NCBI RefSeq assembly: GCF_900636325.1
Contig: NZ_LR134263.1
Span: 1,426,001 to 1,490,000, forward strand
Reading direction: 5' to 3'
Length of the DNA: 64,000 nucleotides
DNA from: Staphylococcus delphini
GTDB lineage: Bacteria; Bacillota; Bacilli; Staphylococcales; Staphylococcaceae
A model generated the notes under the pieces. That model was given only the letters and a program-made list of their open reading frames with translations, searched no databases and was not told the origin of the DNA. The translations under genes were made by a program, and so were the position numbers. Shown in pieces: positions 44,395-52,651 of this stretch; position 1 is the first letter of the stretch; every line of letters begins with the position of its first letter.

Positions 44395-44433
44395 AATAAG
44401 GTCGTATTTTAATGATAGATGAGGAGGGTTAAT

Positions 44434-44583
44434 ATGCGCGTAAACGTTACTTTGGCATGTACAGATTGTGGAGATCGTAACTACATCACTACTAAAAACA
44501 AACGTACTAATCCTGAACGTATTGAAATGAAAAAATTCTGTGCACGTGAAAACAAACAAACATTACACCGCGAAACAAAATAA
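44434..44583 (+). CDS. rpmG: 50S ribosomal protein L33 (bL33)
   Basis: 49 residues: [20 protein letters not shown], then [20 protein letters not shown]. This is the bL33 family. It keeps the first Cys pair (CTDC) but the second pair is reduced to one Cys (FCAREN), so a full four-Cys zinc site is absent. Staphylococci carry several L33 copies; this is the one next to the folate ligase gene. GAGGAGGG precedes the ATG. Its own promoter and terminator make it a single-gene unit. Confidence 0.95.
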   Translation: MRVNVTLACTDCGDRNYITTKNKRTNPERIEMKKFCARENKQTLHRETK

Positions 44584-44597
44584 TTGTTTCAATCTTG

Positions 44598-44627
44598 GGC
44601 TAGGACATTGTGTTCTAGCCATTTTTT
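44598..44627 (+). terminator. rpmG terminator
   Basis: GGCTAGGACA (44598-44607), 3-base loop, TGTTCTAGCC (44611-44620), one G-T pair, then ATTTTTT. Third copy of the GCTAGGACATT core. Confidence 0.85.
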
Positions 44628-44732
44628 ATAATTATTTTTCAAAAAACTGTGCGTCAATTCGAGACGATCTTTCCATGACACAACGCCGAATGCACGATAT
44701 AATAGGTTGAGATGTGAGGGAGTGAAAATGAA

Positions 44733-45272
44733 ATGACTAAAAAGGCATTACGTCAAGCGACATTACAAAAAATGAAAATGCTTCAAACCGAACAAAAAGA
44801 AGCAGCAGATCGTTGGTTATTCGAACAACTCATTCAACACCCTAAATATCAACAGGCAAAGCAACTCGGCCTAGTATTGTCAATGTCACATGAAGTTGCG
44901 ACTGATCCCATTATTCGACACGCGATCAACGAAGGCAAAACCGTTTATGTGCCTACAACAGATTATGAAAAGAAAGCAATGGTGTTCCAACAGTTCACAA
45001 CCTTTGATCAGTTAGCAACAGACGATAAGGGGATTCGCTATATTCAAGTTGATAGTCCGGTACAAAACGACTTAGATTTAGTCATCGTGCCTGGGGTTGT
45101 ATTCAATCAAGACGGTTATCGTATTGGTTATGGTGGTGGTTATTTTGATCGCTATCTATCACAATATGAGCCTACCAATTTAAGTCTCATTTATGATATA
45201 CAACTCAATGAAATAGTGGACATTGAACCTCATGACTATCCTGTGTCAGAACTTATTATTGCAAAGACATAA
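44733..45272 (+). CDS. 5-formyltetrahydrofolate cyclo-ligase
   Basis: 179 residues. DLVIVPGVVFNQDGYRIGYGGGYFDRYL is the conserved ligase segment, split here between VPGVVFNQDG and GYGGGYFDRYL. The enzyme converts 5-formyl-THF to 5,10-methenyl-THF with ATP, returning a storage form to the one-carbon pool. ATG 44733 follows GAGGGAGTG; an ATG at 44728 is out of frame and stops at once. The rhomboid gene follows 18 bases later, as in Bacillus (yqgN-yqgP). Confidence 0.93.
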   Translation: MTKKALRQATLQKMKMLQTEQKEAADRWLFEQLIQHPKYQQAKQLGLVLSMSHEVATDPIIRHAINEGKTVYVPTTDYEKKAMVFQQFTTFDQLATDDKGIRYIQVDSPVQNDLDLVIVPGVVFNQDGYRIGYGGGYFDRYLSQYEPTNLSLIYDIQLNEIVDIEPHDYPVSELIIAKT

Positions 45273-45290
45273 AAAGACTGGAGGTAACAT

Positions 45291-46730
45291 ATGTTTGAAG
45301 AAAAACATTTATGGCAAACAAGTTTTCTATGGATGCGTTACTTAAACTATGAATGTGTTCATTACGAAAAAGATAAAAATGAAGTCTGGCTTGCGCATCA
45401 AAAGCGGCAACATGTTGTTATTTTTAAGCAAGGGACATTCACTACGCAAGAACTCGATTTCGATAAAGATCGTATTGTAGAACATCAAAAACAGATTGCC
45501 GAGTTTTTAGGCTATGCTATTAAACGCTATGATGTATATGTGTTGACGGATAAATCTTTTAACACGGTGAACTTTAACGTACACGAACCGCTTCAAGTGC
45601 AATTTCATAGTATTCATAATGTCAAAGCACTTCGCAATATCACAACGCATCCCATCGTCAAACGAAAATTAGGTCAAAAAGATTCAAAATCATTAAAAGA
45701 GTACCAAAAACGTGTCCTTAATCAAAATATCGTTGAAAAAGCAATGTATCGTTTTACGCCGATTACATATGCAGTCATTGCAATCAATGTGCTCATTTGG
45801 ATGATTGTTACTTGGTTTACACCACATCATACCGATTATGAAATTATAAATTTAGGTGCATTAGCGCATTTTAATGTGGTCCATGGGGAATGGTACCGAC
45901 TTATTACATCAATGTTTTTACATATTGAATTTCAACATTTATTATTAAACATGTTGTCTCTCTTTATCTTCGGCAAACTCGTTGAAGCATTTATCGGTCC
46001 TTTGAAAATGTTAGGGACGTATCTTTTATCAGGTATTATCGGCAACCTGATTTCACTTGCTTTAATAACAACGAGTTTTTCATTAGGTGCGAGTGGCGCG
46101 ATTTTCGGTTTAATGGGTGCTTTAGTTGCACTCATGATTATCAGTCGTCGCTTTGATCAAAAAGTAATTTTGCAAATGGTCATTGCTGTTGTGGTCATGG
46201 CGAGCTTGACACTTCTGATTCAAAATGTGAATGTCGTTGCACATTTAGGCGGGCTGCTTGGCGGTGTACTCGTCGTTTATTTAGGTTATTTTTTCAATCA
46301 AAAACGTCTTTATTTTTATATTTTACTCGGTATTTCAATCGTGATACTGATACTGATTTGCATTAAAATCTTTATGACATCCGATACGAATATTTATAAT
46401 CAAATTATTCAGCGTGAAATGTATGATGGGCAATATACCGAAGCGAAAGATATGATTAAACAAACGTATCAAAATGGATATGCAGATGATGTGACTTATT
46501 ACTTATCAGGTATTATTATTGCTACACAGGATTCTAAAGCTGAAGCAATGGCTGAATGGGAGCGCGGTCTGAAATATTTTCCTAACTCTCCAACGTTAAA
46601 TTATCATATGGCCATTGCGAATCGCTCATTAGGAGATGATAAACAAGCCAAGTCTTATATCCAGAAAGCCATTAAAGCAAGCCCAAACAATCAAGATTAT
46701 CAGAATTTGAAAAAAGAACTGGATGATTAA
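45291..46730 (+). CDS. gluP: Rhomboid-family intramembrane serine protease (GluP/YqgP-like)
   Basis: 479 residues. A ~155-residue cytosolic N-terminal domain precedes about seven hydrophobic helices. The catalytic dyad is Ser268 in GASGAIFG and His318 in VAHLGGLLGG. The HLLLNMLSLFIFG segment also fits rhomboids. The last ~100 residues resemble TPR repeats (YYLSGIIIATQDSKAEAMAEW, SPTLNYHMAIANRSLGDDKQA region). In B. subtilis YqgP cuts the Mg transporter MgtE in concert with FtsH. Substrate here is unknown. AGACTGGAGG precedes the start. Confidence 0.93.
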   Translation: MFEEKHLWQTSFLWMRYLNYECVHYEKDKNEVWLAHQKRQHVVIFKQGTFTTQELDFDKDRIVEHQKQIAEFLGYAIKRYDVYVLTDKSFNTVNFNVHEPLQVQFHSIHNVKALRNITTHPIVKRKLGQKDSKSLKEYQKRVLNQNIVEKAMYRFTPITYAVIAINVLIWMIVTWFTPHHTDYEIINLGALAHFNVVHGEWYRLITSMFLHIEFQHLLLNMLSLFIFGKLVEAFIGPLKMLGTYLLSGIIGNLISLALITTSFSLGASGAIFGLMGALVALMIISRRFDQKVILQMVIAVVVMASLTLLIQNVNVVAHLGGLLGGVLVVYLGYFFNQKRLYFYILLGISIVILILICIKIFMTSDTNIYNQIIQREMYDGQYTEAKDMIKQTYQNGYADDVTYYLSGIIIATQDSKAEAMAEWERGLKYFPNSPTLNYHMAIANRSLGDDKQAKSYIQKAIKASPNNQDYQNLKKELDD

Positions 46731-46731
46731 T

Positions 46732-46935
46732 ATGCAAACACAATTGAATACGTTTTATGATGTACTCCAACTATTAAAAAAATTTGGCTTTATTATTTAT
46801 TTCGATAACAAAGCTGATATGCTAGAAATGATAGAACAAGAAATTCAAACATTATATCGCCATGAATTAATCACTAGAGACGAATTTGTCCAATCTAAAT
46901 TATTAATTAATCAAAGAAGGATGAATAAAGAATGA
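46732..46935 (+). CDS. yqgQ: YqgQ family protein (DUF910)
   Basis: 67 residues from ATG 46732, one base after the stop of the rhomboid gene. An in-frame ATG at 46723 would overlap that gene. The helical sequence [20 protein letters not shown] is the YqgQ signature. Function is unknown. The stop overlaps the glucokinase start (ATGA), so it is translated together with its neighbours. The same order (rhomboid-yqgQ-glucokinase) occurs in Bacillus. Confidence 0.85.
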   Translation: MQTQLNTFYDVLQLLKKFGFIIYFDNKADMLEMIEQEIQTLYRHELITRDEFVQSKLLINQRRMNKE

Positions 46936-47918
46936 ACAAACATTTAATTTTAGCTGCAGATATTGGTGGCACGACATGTAAATTAGGTATTTTTGATAAA
47001 TCATTAACACAATTATCTAAATGGTCTATTGAGACGGATATCTCAGATCCAACAGGTGAAGTATTACTTAAACAAATTTATGATGCGTTTGTGCATGAGA
47101 TGGAACACAACCACTATGATATGAATGAAGTGATCGGTATGGGAATTGGTGTCCCAGGCCCTGTTAAATTTGAATCTGGCGTTGTCAATGGTGCCGTTAA
47201 CTTAAATTGGCCGCAACCTGTTAACGTTTCTAAAATCATGCAACAATTTGTGTCATTCCCGGTATATGTCGATAACGATGCAAATGTGGCTGCACTCGGT
47301 GAAAAGCATAATGGTGCTGGTAAAGATGCGGATGACGTCGTTGCAATTACGCTAGGGACTGGTTTAGGCGGCGGTATTATCGCTAATGGTGAAATTGTTC
47401 ATGGTCATAACGGCTCAGGTGCTGAACTTGGACATTTTCGTGTCGACCACGATCAACGTTTCAAATGTAATTGTGGTAAATCAGGGTGTATTGAAACAGT
47501 GGCTTCTGCGACAGGTGTCATGAATTTAGTTCATTTCTACTATCCGAAGCTCACTTTCAAGTCTTCAATTTTACCGCTCATAAAAGAACATAAAGTCACA
47601 GCTAAAGCAGTATTCGATGCGGCAAAAGCAGGGGATCAATTCTGTATTTTCATCACAGAGCGTGTCGCACAATACGTCGCATATCTTGCAAGTATTATCA
47701 GTGTCACAACTAACCCTAAATACATTATTTTAGGTGGCGGTATGTCCGATGCAGGCGATATTTTAATTGAGAATATTAAAACAGAATATTACCACCTTGC
47801 ATTCACACCATCACAACAAGGCACTGAAATCGTACGTGCTGAGTTAGGTAACGATGCAGGTATTGTGGGTGCTGCAGGGCTCATTAAAACATATATCATT
47901 GAAAAGGAGCGTATTTAA
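46932..47918 (+). CDS. glk: Glucokinase (ROK family)
   Basis: 328 residues. The ATP-binding [13 protein letters not shown], the sugar site [12 protein letters not shown], and the zinc motif [10 protein letters not shown] of ROK proteins are all present. It phosphorylates free glucose to glucose 6-phosphate, serving glucose that enters without the PTS. It overlaps yqgQ by four bases, and the next gene starts immediately after its stop. Confidence 0.95.
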   Translation: MNKHLILAADIGGTTCKLGIFDKSLTQLSKWSIETDISDPTGEVLLKQIYDAFVHEMEHNHYDMNEVIGMGIGVPGPVKFESGVVNGAVNLNWPQPVNVSKIMQQFVSFPVYVDNDANVAALGEKHNGAGKDADDVVAITLGTGLGGGIIANGEIVHGHNGSGAELGHFRVDHDQRFKCNCGKSGCIETVASATGVMNLVHFYYPKLTFKSSILPLIKEHKVTAKAVFDAAKAGDQFCIFITERVAQYVAYLASIISVTTNPKYIILGGGMSDAGDILIENIKTEYYHLAFTPSQQGTEIVRAELGNDAGIVGAAGLIKTYIIEKERI

Positions 47919-48230
47919 ATGGCGATTGTTGATGTAGTAGTCATTCCCGTTGGCACAGAAGGACCGAGTGTCAGCCAATACATTGCAGAAATTCAAACGA
48001 AATTAGAGGAATATAAGCAAGAAGGTAAAATCGACTATCAACTCACACCAATGAATACATTAATTGAAGGTGACTTAGCCGATTTATTTGAAGTCATTCA
48101 AGCCATTCATGAGTTACCGTTCAATAAAGGGCTCGATCGTGTCTGCACAAACATTCGTATAGACGACCGTCGTGATAAACAACGTAAAATGAACGATAAA
48201 TTAGATTCTGTCAAAAAACATTTGAAATAA
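47919..48230 (+). CDS. MTH1187/YqgV family thiamine-binding-like protein
   Basis: 103 residues. VVVIPVGTEGPSVSQYIAEI and YQLTPMNTLIEGDL are typical of the MTH1187 family. Structures of relatives show a ferredoxin-like fold that binds thiamine or similar ligands; the role is unclear. ATG directly follows the glucokinase stop, with AAAAGGAG inside the end of that gene. It belongs to the same cistron cluster. Confidence 0.85.
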   Translation: MAIVDVVVIPVGTEGPSVSQYIAEIQTKLEEYKQEGKIDYQLTPMNTLIEGDLADLFEVIQAIHELPFNKGLDRVCTNIRIDDRRDKQRKMNDKLDSVKKHLK

Positions 48231-48242
48231 TGAGGGTGTCAC

Positions 48243-48872
48243 ATGAATATTTCTAATCTTACTTTAGGCTTTGTTAGCACAAACACTTACTTTGTGGAAA
48301 ATGATACAGAGATGATTTTGTTTGATCCAGCTGGTGAAATTGATAAAATTGATGACAAAATTAAACAGTCTGGAAAGCAACTGATTGCTATTTTGTTAAC
48401 ACATGCCCATTTTGATCATATCGCTGCATTAGATGATGTGCTGAAACGATATGACGTACCTGTTTATATGCATGCGGAAGAATTTTCATTTTTAACAGAT
48501 CCACAAAAAAATGGTTCGGCAAAATTTACAGATTATGGCCTTCCTATAATTACGAGTCAAGCAGAACCACACGCACTTGATGAAGGTACACATCAAATTG
48601 GCCAGTTTAACATTCAAACATTACATACACCAGGACATTCTCCAGGCAGTTTGACTTATGTGTTTGATGAATTTGCTGTAGTGGGCGACACGTTATTTAA
48701 TAATGGGATTGGACGAACAGATTTATATCAAGGAGACTATGAAACATTAGTTGACTCTATTAAAGATAAATTGTTTAGTTTAGACGAACAGTTACCGTTA
48801 TATCCAGGTCACGGGCCTTCTACAACAGTTGAAGATGAATATATGAATCCGTTTTTAGACGGTCAAGGTTAA
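48243..48872 (+). CDS. MBL-fold hydrolase, YqgX-like (glyoxalase II type)
   Basis: 209 residues. The metal motif THAHFDH is complete (HxHxDH) and further ligands are in HTPGHSPGS, GDTLF and PGHGP. Proteins of this type are often annotated hydroxyacylglutathione hydrolase; staphylococci lack glutathione and use bacillithiol, so a bacillithiol-linked glyoxalase II role is possible. TGAGGGTG precedes the start. It ends the rhomboid-to-MBL group with a strong terminator. Confidence 0.9.
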   Translation: MNISNLTLGFVSTNTYFVENDTEMILFDPAGEIDKIDDKIKQSGKQLIAILLTHAHFDHIAALDDVLKRYDVPVYMHAEEFSFLTDPQKNGSAKFTDYGLPIITSQAEPHALDEGTHQIGQFNIQTLHTPGHSPGSLTYVFDEFAVVGDTLFNNGIGRTDLYQGDYETLVDSIKDKLFSLDEQLPLYPGHGPSTTVEDEYMNPFLDGQG

Positions 48873-48875
48873 ATC

Positions 48876-48923
48876 AAAGAGCAGGAGAAAATGTCAATGA
48901 AAACATTTCTTCTGCTCTTTTTA
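48876..48923 (+). terminator. Terminator after the MBL-fold gene
   Basis: AAAGAGCAGGAGAAAATGT pairs with ACATTTCTTCTGCTCTTT, followed by more T residues. It separates the metabolic cluster from the comG operon. Confidence 0.85.
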
Positions 48924-48990
48924 TATCTCATAGACGTACGTGTACATGACAAAAATTCAATGTTTTTTAGTAGCGTAACAAGTAATTTGC

Positions 48991-49022
48991 TCACCTCCTG
49001 CGTGTATAGATGCAAGAGGTGA
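48991..49022 (+). promoter_or_regulatory. Hairpin hiding the comGA ribosome binding site
   Basis: TCACCTCCTGC (48991-49001) pairs with GCAAGAGGTGA (49012-49022), 11 positions with one C/A mismatch and a 10-base loop. The right arm is the comGA Shine-Dalgarno; the left arm contains CACCTCCT, identical to the 16S rRNA anti-Shine-Dalgarno. In the folded RNA the start region would be masked. Confidence 0.65.
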
Positions 49023-49027
49023 TTTTT

Positions 49028-50002
49028 ATGCAACTACTATTAGATCATGTCATACAATTTGCACTTCAAAATGAGGCATCGGACATTCATTTCATCCCTT
49101 CACAATCACAAGTCGAAGTGAAACTCAGAGTGAAAGATCAACTTGTATTATATGACACATTAAATCTAGAAACGTATCAAAAATTGTTAACTTTGTTGAA
49201 ATACCAAGCTGGATTAGATATTTCGACACGCCACAAAGCACAAAGTGGGCGCTATATTTATGAACATAAAGAGTTATATTATTTAAGAGTGTCCACGTTG
49301 CCTTTAAACTTAGGTACTGAAAGTTGTGTTATTCGTATTACACCCCAATATTTTCAAAATGCGAAAGCCCACAGCGTTTTAGACATCAAATCTAATATGG
49401 AGAAAAAGCAAGGTTTAATTCTGTTTAGCGGGCCTACAGGTGCAGGAAAAAGCACGTTAATGTATCAAATGGTCGTCTACGCTAAACAAAAGTTAAACTT
49501 GAATATCATCACGATAGAAGACCCCGTGGAGCAGCTTGTCAACGGTATTACACAAATTTCCGTTAACGAAAAAGCTGATATTACGTATGGGTCATCGTTA
49601 AAAGCAATCCTTCGTTGTGATCCAGATGTTATCTTAATTGGTGAAATTCGTGACAGCCATATTGCAAGGGACGTGATACAAGCGAGTTTAAGCGGACATT
49701 TAGTCTTGTCGACGATACACGCCAACGATTGTCAAGGGGTGCTCCTGAGACTGATTGAAATGGGACTCTCTCACCAAGATCTATCTCAATCCATCAATCT
49801 CATCATCAATCAAAGACTCATTACAACAAAAAATGACCAGCGACAACTCGTCTATGAAACGATGGATCAACAAGAAATTCACTACTTTTTGAATAATAAC
49901 TTTCAACTACCTACTGCTTTCACAAGCCTTTCTGATAAGCTTCAACTTTTGAATAAAGAGGGGGTTATAGATGAAAAAATTTTACGAAAGTATACGATTT
50001 AA
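49028..50002 (+). CDS. comGA: Competence pseudopilus assembly ATPase ComGA
   Basis: 324 residues, shorter than the type II/IV secretion ATPases because the N-terminal domain is reduced. Walker A GPTGAGKST is near residue 137. The Asp box (TIEDPVEQ), Walker B (DPDVILIGEIRD) and His box (HLVLSTIHANDC) follow. It powers assembly of the ComG pseudopilus that brings DNA to ComEA/ComEC. ATG 49028 follows GAGGTG; an in-frame ATG at 49010 would place this site inside the gene. First gene of the operon. In S. aureus the operon is driven by SigH; I cannot confirm that promoter here. Confidence 0.95.
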   Translation: MQLLLDHVIQFALQNEASDIHFIPSQSQVEVKLRVKDQLVLYDTLNLETYQKLLTLLKYQAGLDISTRHKAQSGRYIYEHKELYYLRVSTLPLNLGTESCVIRITPQYFQNAKAHSVLDIKSNMEKKQGLILFSGPTGAGKSTLMYQMVVYAKQKLNLNIITIEDPVEQLVNGITQISVNEKADITYGSSLKAILRCDPDVILIGEIRDSHIARDVIQASLSGHLVLSTIHANDCQGVLLRLIEMGLSHQDLSQSINLIINQRLITTKNDQRQLVYETMDQQEIHYFLNNNFQLPTAFTSLSDKLQLLNKEGVIDEKILRKYTI

Positions 50003-51038
50003 ACGCACGTTAAGACAACTTCATGTGCAACACTTACTCATTATGAAGCGCCTCTACCAATTATTATTACATGGTTTTACTTTTGCTGAAGCGATGCTGT
50101 TTATTTATGAACAACTCAATATACGACATCCTACATTTGAAAATCAACTCGTTGAAAAATTAAAAGGGGGTGCAAACTGTTACGACATTTTCCAGATGTT
50201 TGGTTATCCTGAAACCATTTTGATGCAGCTTTATTTTGCTGAACGGTACGGCTCGCTACCTGAAACGTTAAAATTGTGTCATCAGTTTTATACTAAAAAC
50301 CGCAAACTAAAAAAACAGCTGATTAAAACTATCCAATATCCGATCGTACTCATTTTAATCTTTCTCGCGCTAATCGTAACTTTGAACCAAACGGTCATGC
50401 AACAATTTGACCAAATGTATGAAACGATGCAATTGAATCAATCCACATTGCAATATATGGTTAAGATGTTCATTCAAAACTTTCCAGCCATCTTCTTAAT
50501 CATTTTGCTCGTGATTGTAGCAACTTATTATATGGTCATATTACGTTTGAAACATCTCCCAATCGAACGCCAAGTTCATTTTTTAACCCATCTGCCTATT
50601 TTCAAAAGATATTATAAACTTTTTACAACTTACCACATGACGAACCAATTTGTATTATTTTTTAGAAACGGTATTACATTAAATGATATTGTGAAGATTT
50701 ATTTGAACCAAAAGGCAAATTTGTTTTTACAATATGTCGGCCATACATTGAAAGAACACCTTCAGCGAGGCGAATCTTTTTCTCTCATATTGCTTCAATT
50801 AGACTGTTTTGAACCTCAATTTATAAGCTATATCAAACAAGGTGAAAAACGAGATAAGTTGGATATTGAGTTAGAGGTCTATAGCACATTCTTGTTGGAC
50901 CGTATAGAAGCATTCATTCACCAGCATATTAAATGGATCCAACCGATTATGTTCGCATTTATTGGTATTTTAGTGCTATCTGTCTATTTAATTATGATGT
51001 TACCTGTTTTTGAAATGATGCAAGCGATTAAAGAATAG
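49971..51038 (+). CDS. comGB: Pseudopilus platform membrane protein ComGB
   Basis: 355 residues. Hydrophobic helices lie around residues 115-135 (YPIVLILIFLALIVTL), 170-190 (FPAIFLIILLVIVATYYMVI) and at the C-terminus (IMFAFIGILVLSVYLIMMLP), the GspF/PilC pattern of two repeats. It is the inner-membrane platform for the pseudopilus. The start follows AGAGGGGG and overlaps comGA by 32 bases. The family fit rests on topology and position. Confidence 0.9.
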   Translation: MKKFYESIRFKRTLRQLHVQHLLIMKRLYQLLLHGFTFAEAMLFIYEQLNIRHPTFENQLVEKLKGGANCYDIFQMFGYPETILMQLYFAERYGSLPETLKLCHQFYTKNRKLKKQLIKTIQYPIVLILIFLALIVTLNQTVMQQFDQMYETMQLNQSTLQYMVKMFIQNFPAIFLIILLVIVATYYMVILRLKHLPIERQVHFLTHLPIFKRYYKLFTTYHMTNQFVLFFRNGITLNDIVKIYLNQKANLFLQYVGHTLKEHLQRGESFSLILLQLDCFEPQFISYIKQGEKRDKLDIELEVYSTFLLDRIEAFIHQHIKWIQPIMFAFIGILVLSVYLIMMLPVFEMMQAIKE

Positions 51039-51050
51039 GAGTGATTGATA

Positions 51051-51374
51051 ATGATTCAACAACTTAAATCAAAATTCAACCAAAAGAAAGGATTTACTTT
51101 AATTGAAATGTTACTTGTGCTGTTAATTATTAGTGTGCTATTGATACTCATTATCCCGAATATTGCTAAACAGTCAGATCATATCCAAAAAACGGGCTGT
51201 GCAGCACAATTAAAAATGGTCGATAGTCAAATAGAAGCCTATGCTTTAAAGTTTAACCACAAACCGAATACGATTGATGATTTAGTTCGTGAAGGCTACA
51301 TTAAAGAGAGTCAAAAAACATGCAAATCAGGTGAAGATATCACAATCAGAGATGGCGAAGCAGTTGCGTCATGA
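51051..51374 (+). CDS. comGC: Major competence pseudopilin ComGC
   Basis: 107 residues. The prepilin site is Gly14 / Phe15 with Glu19 (KKGFTLIEMLLVLLIISV), cut and N-methylated by ComC. A C-terminal Cys pair (TGCAAQL and KTCKSG) may form a disulfide. ComGC is the main subunit of the pseudopilus. ATG 51051 follows AGGAGTGA; the in-frame TTG at 51045 is rejected. It overlaps comGD by 23 bases. Confidence 0.95.
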   Translation: MIQQLKSKFNQKKGFTLIEMLLVLLIISVLLILIIPNIAKQSDHIQKTGCAAQLKMVDSQIEAYALKFNHKPNTIDDLVREGYIKESQKTCKSGEDITIRDGEAVAS

Positions 51375-51792
51375 TGGCTTTACACTCATTGAGATGCTAC
51401 TCGTACTCACCATAATCTCTGTCTTTATTTCGATAACTATGTCGCACCCTCAATTCAATTTGCTCCAAAACACGACAGAATATGAAATTAAAAAGCTGAC
51501 AAGTGAAATCGACTATTATCAAGCGTATGCCATTAAAAGTCACGCGCCTGTCATGCTACTTTTTCGTCCCAACCGCAACGATATTAAAGTCGAAACCATT
51601 CATCCCCATCGAGTGACAACGATTCCACTTGCACCGCTTCAATTAAAAATGAATTCAAACATTCGCGCGCTCATTTTTGATAAAGACGGAAAAGCGAATC
51701 AATTCGGCACATTACGTTTTGAACATCAACAGCGTGCCTTTTCTCTTATTTTCCACATTGAGCAAGGGAGGTACCGTATATCTTATCAATAG
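51352..51792 (+). CDS. comGD: Minor competence pseudopilin ComGD
   Basis: 146 residues from ATG 51352, inside the end of comGC. The prepilin site is Gly9 / Phe10 with Glu14 (HDGFTLIEMLLVLTIISVF). A beta-rich soluble part ends FSLIFHIEQGRYRISYQ. There is no strong ribosome binding site; a TTG at 51364 is another possible start and 51289 is too far upstream. It is a minor subunit of the pseudopilus. Confidence 0.88.
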   Translation: MAKQLRHDGFTLIEMLLVLTIISVFISITMSHPQFNLLQNTTEYEIKKLTSEIDYYQAYAIKSHAPVMLLFRPNRNDIKVETIHPHRVTTIPLAPLQLKMNSNIRALIFDKDGKANQFGTLRFEHQQRAFSLIFHIEQGRYRISYQ

Positions 51793-52097
51793 TCAACAAG
51801 TTAAAAGCAACATCAGGCTTTGTTTTTATAGAAAGTCTCTTTGCGATGTTTCTCCTCAGTATCATGATCTTTCAACTTATTCCTATGACCCAGCAAATGG
51901 TCAAAACATATCATGAAGCGGTGGAAGATTTAACATTAAAACGTACATTGTTTGAAGTCATTCAACATCAAATCCCAGAAAAGAAGTTGACGGTGTCTCA
52001 TTATGAAATTATTCCGACAGCACATCAATTGTGTATACAAAATCATCAAACTAAACAAAAATATTGCTATCGAAAAGCAGGGCTTCACACTCATTGA
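51780..52097 (+). CDS. comGE: Minor competence pseudopilin ComGE, apparent ATC start
   Basis: Predicted 105 residues from ATC (51780). The frame opens after TGA (51759-51761) and has no ATG, GTG or TTG before 51846, which lies within the pilin helix. The AAGGGAGG site (51764-51771) stands exactly 8 bases before the ATC. This start gives a short leader and Gly13 / Phe14 with Glu18 (TSGFVFIESLFAMFLLS), a proper prepilin signal. Starting at 51846 would remove the cleavage site. The gene overlaps comGD by 13 bases and comGF by 95. Confidence 0.85.
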   Translation: MLSIVNKLKATSGFVFIESLFAMFLLSIMIFQLIPMTQQMVKTYHEAVEDLTLKRTLFEVIQHQIPEKKLTVSHYEIIPTAHQLCIQNHQTKQKYCYRKAGLHTH

Positions 52098-52488
52098 AAG
52101 CCTCGTTGCTCTATTAATTCAAATGACGATTGTATTACTCATACCCTTACTTATTTTCAGTTTAAGTCAATTAAAAACAACAGTATTTGAAGATCGAACA
52201 TACGATATAGAACTGATGATTAAGGATATCTCAAATACACTTCATGCTAAAGATGTCAAAGCAAAGATTGTTAGAAAGAAAGAACTAGAAATAAGAGATT
52301 CGAATACAGAGATTAATTACAAATTGCGCAACAAAAAAATAATAAAAACTGTCGGTCATCGCGGAAATATTACGATGTGTAACCGTGTTGTAGACGTTTA
52401 CTTTGAACAACTAACACATGATTTAATACTAATGAAAATAACTTACCAAGAAGGGACTACAACACATGAAAAAGAGATTCTATTGTAA
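52003..52488 (+). CDS. comGF: Minor competence pseudopilin ComGF
   Basis: 161 residues. Prepilin site Gly27 / Phe28 with Glu32 (KQGFTLIESLVALLIQM). The start at ATG 52003 has only a weak site and lies 95 bases inside comGE, so the exact start is uncertain; it must lie upstream of the pilin signal at about 52079. The C-terminal part is soluble and beta-rich. It should act with ComGC, GD, GE and the small downstream protein. Confidence 0.86.
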   Translation: MKLFRQHINCVYKIIKLNKNIAIEKQGFTLIESLVALLIQMTIVLLIPLLIFSLSQLKTTVFEDRTYDIELMIKDISNTLHAKDVKAKIVRKKELEIRDSNTEINYKLRNKKIIKTVGHRGNITMCNRVVDVYFEQLTHDLILMKITYQEGTTTHEKEILL

Positions 52489-52648
52489 ACACGGCTTTAC
52501 CTTGCCACTATTGTTTATCATTTTATCTGCATATTTTACTTTTATCTCTTTTTATTTACTGATTTATAGTCTAAAATTACAAACTATAGATGCGCTGTCA
52601 GATGACTATGAATATCAAATAGCGCGAATTATCGATAAAGGTGAGTAA
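52466..52648 (+). CDS. Small pilin-like membrane protein (ComGG position)
   Basis: 60 residues. A pilin-like start (KHGFTLPLLF) precedes a single hydrophobic helix (FIILSAYFTFISFYLLIYSL). Gly10 / Phe11 fits a prepilin cut, but the Glu at +5 is replaced by Leu. It is in the place of comGG, overlaps comGF by 23 bases, and is much shorter than Bacillus ComGG. Function as a minor pseudopilin is inferred from position and shape. Confidence 0.7.
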   Translation: MKKRFYCKHGFTLPLLFIILSAYFTFISFYLLIYSLKLQTIDALSDDYEYQIARIIDKGE

Positions 52649-52651
52649 TAT

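Noticed and set aside
51677-51916. 79-residue ORF across the comGD-comGE junction
   Set aside because: It lies in a third frame; comGD and comGE explain this DNA with proper pilin signals.
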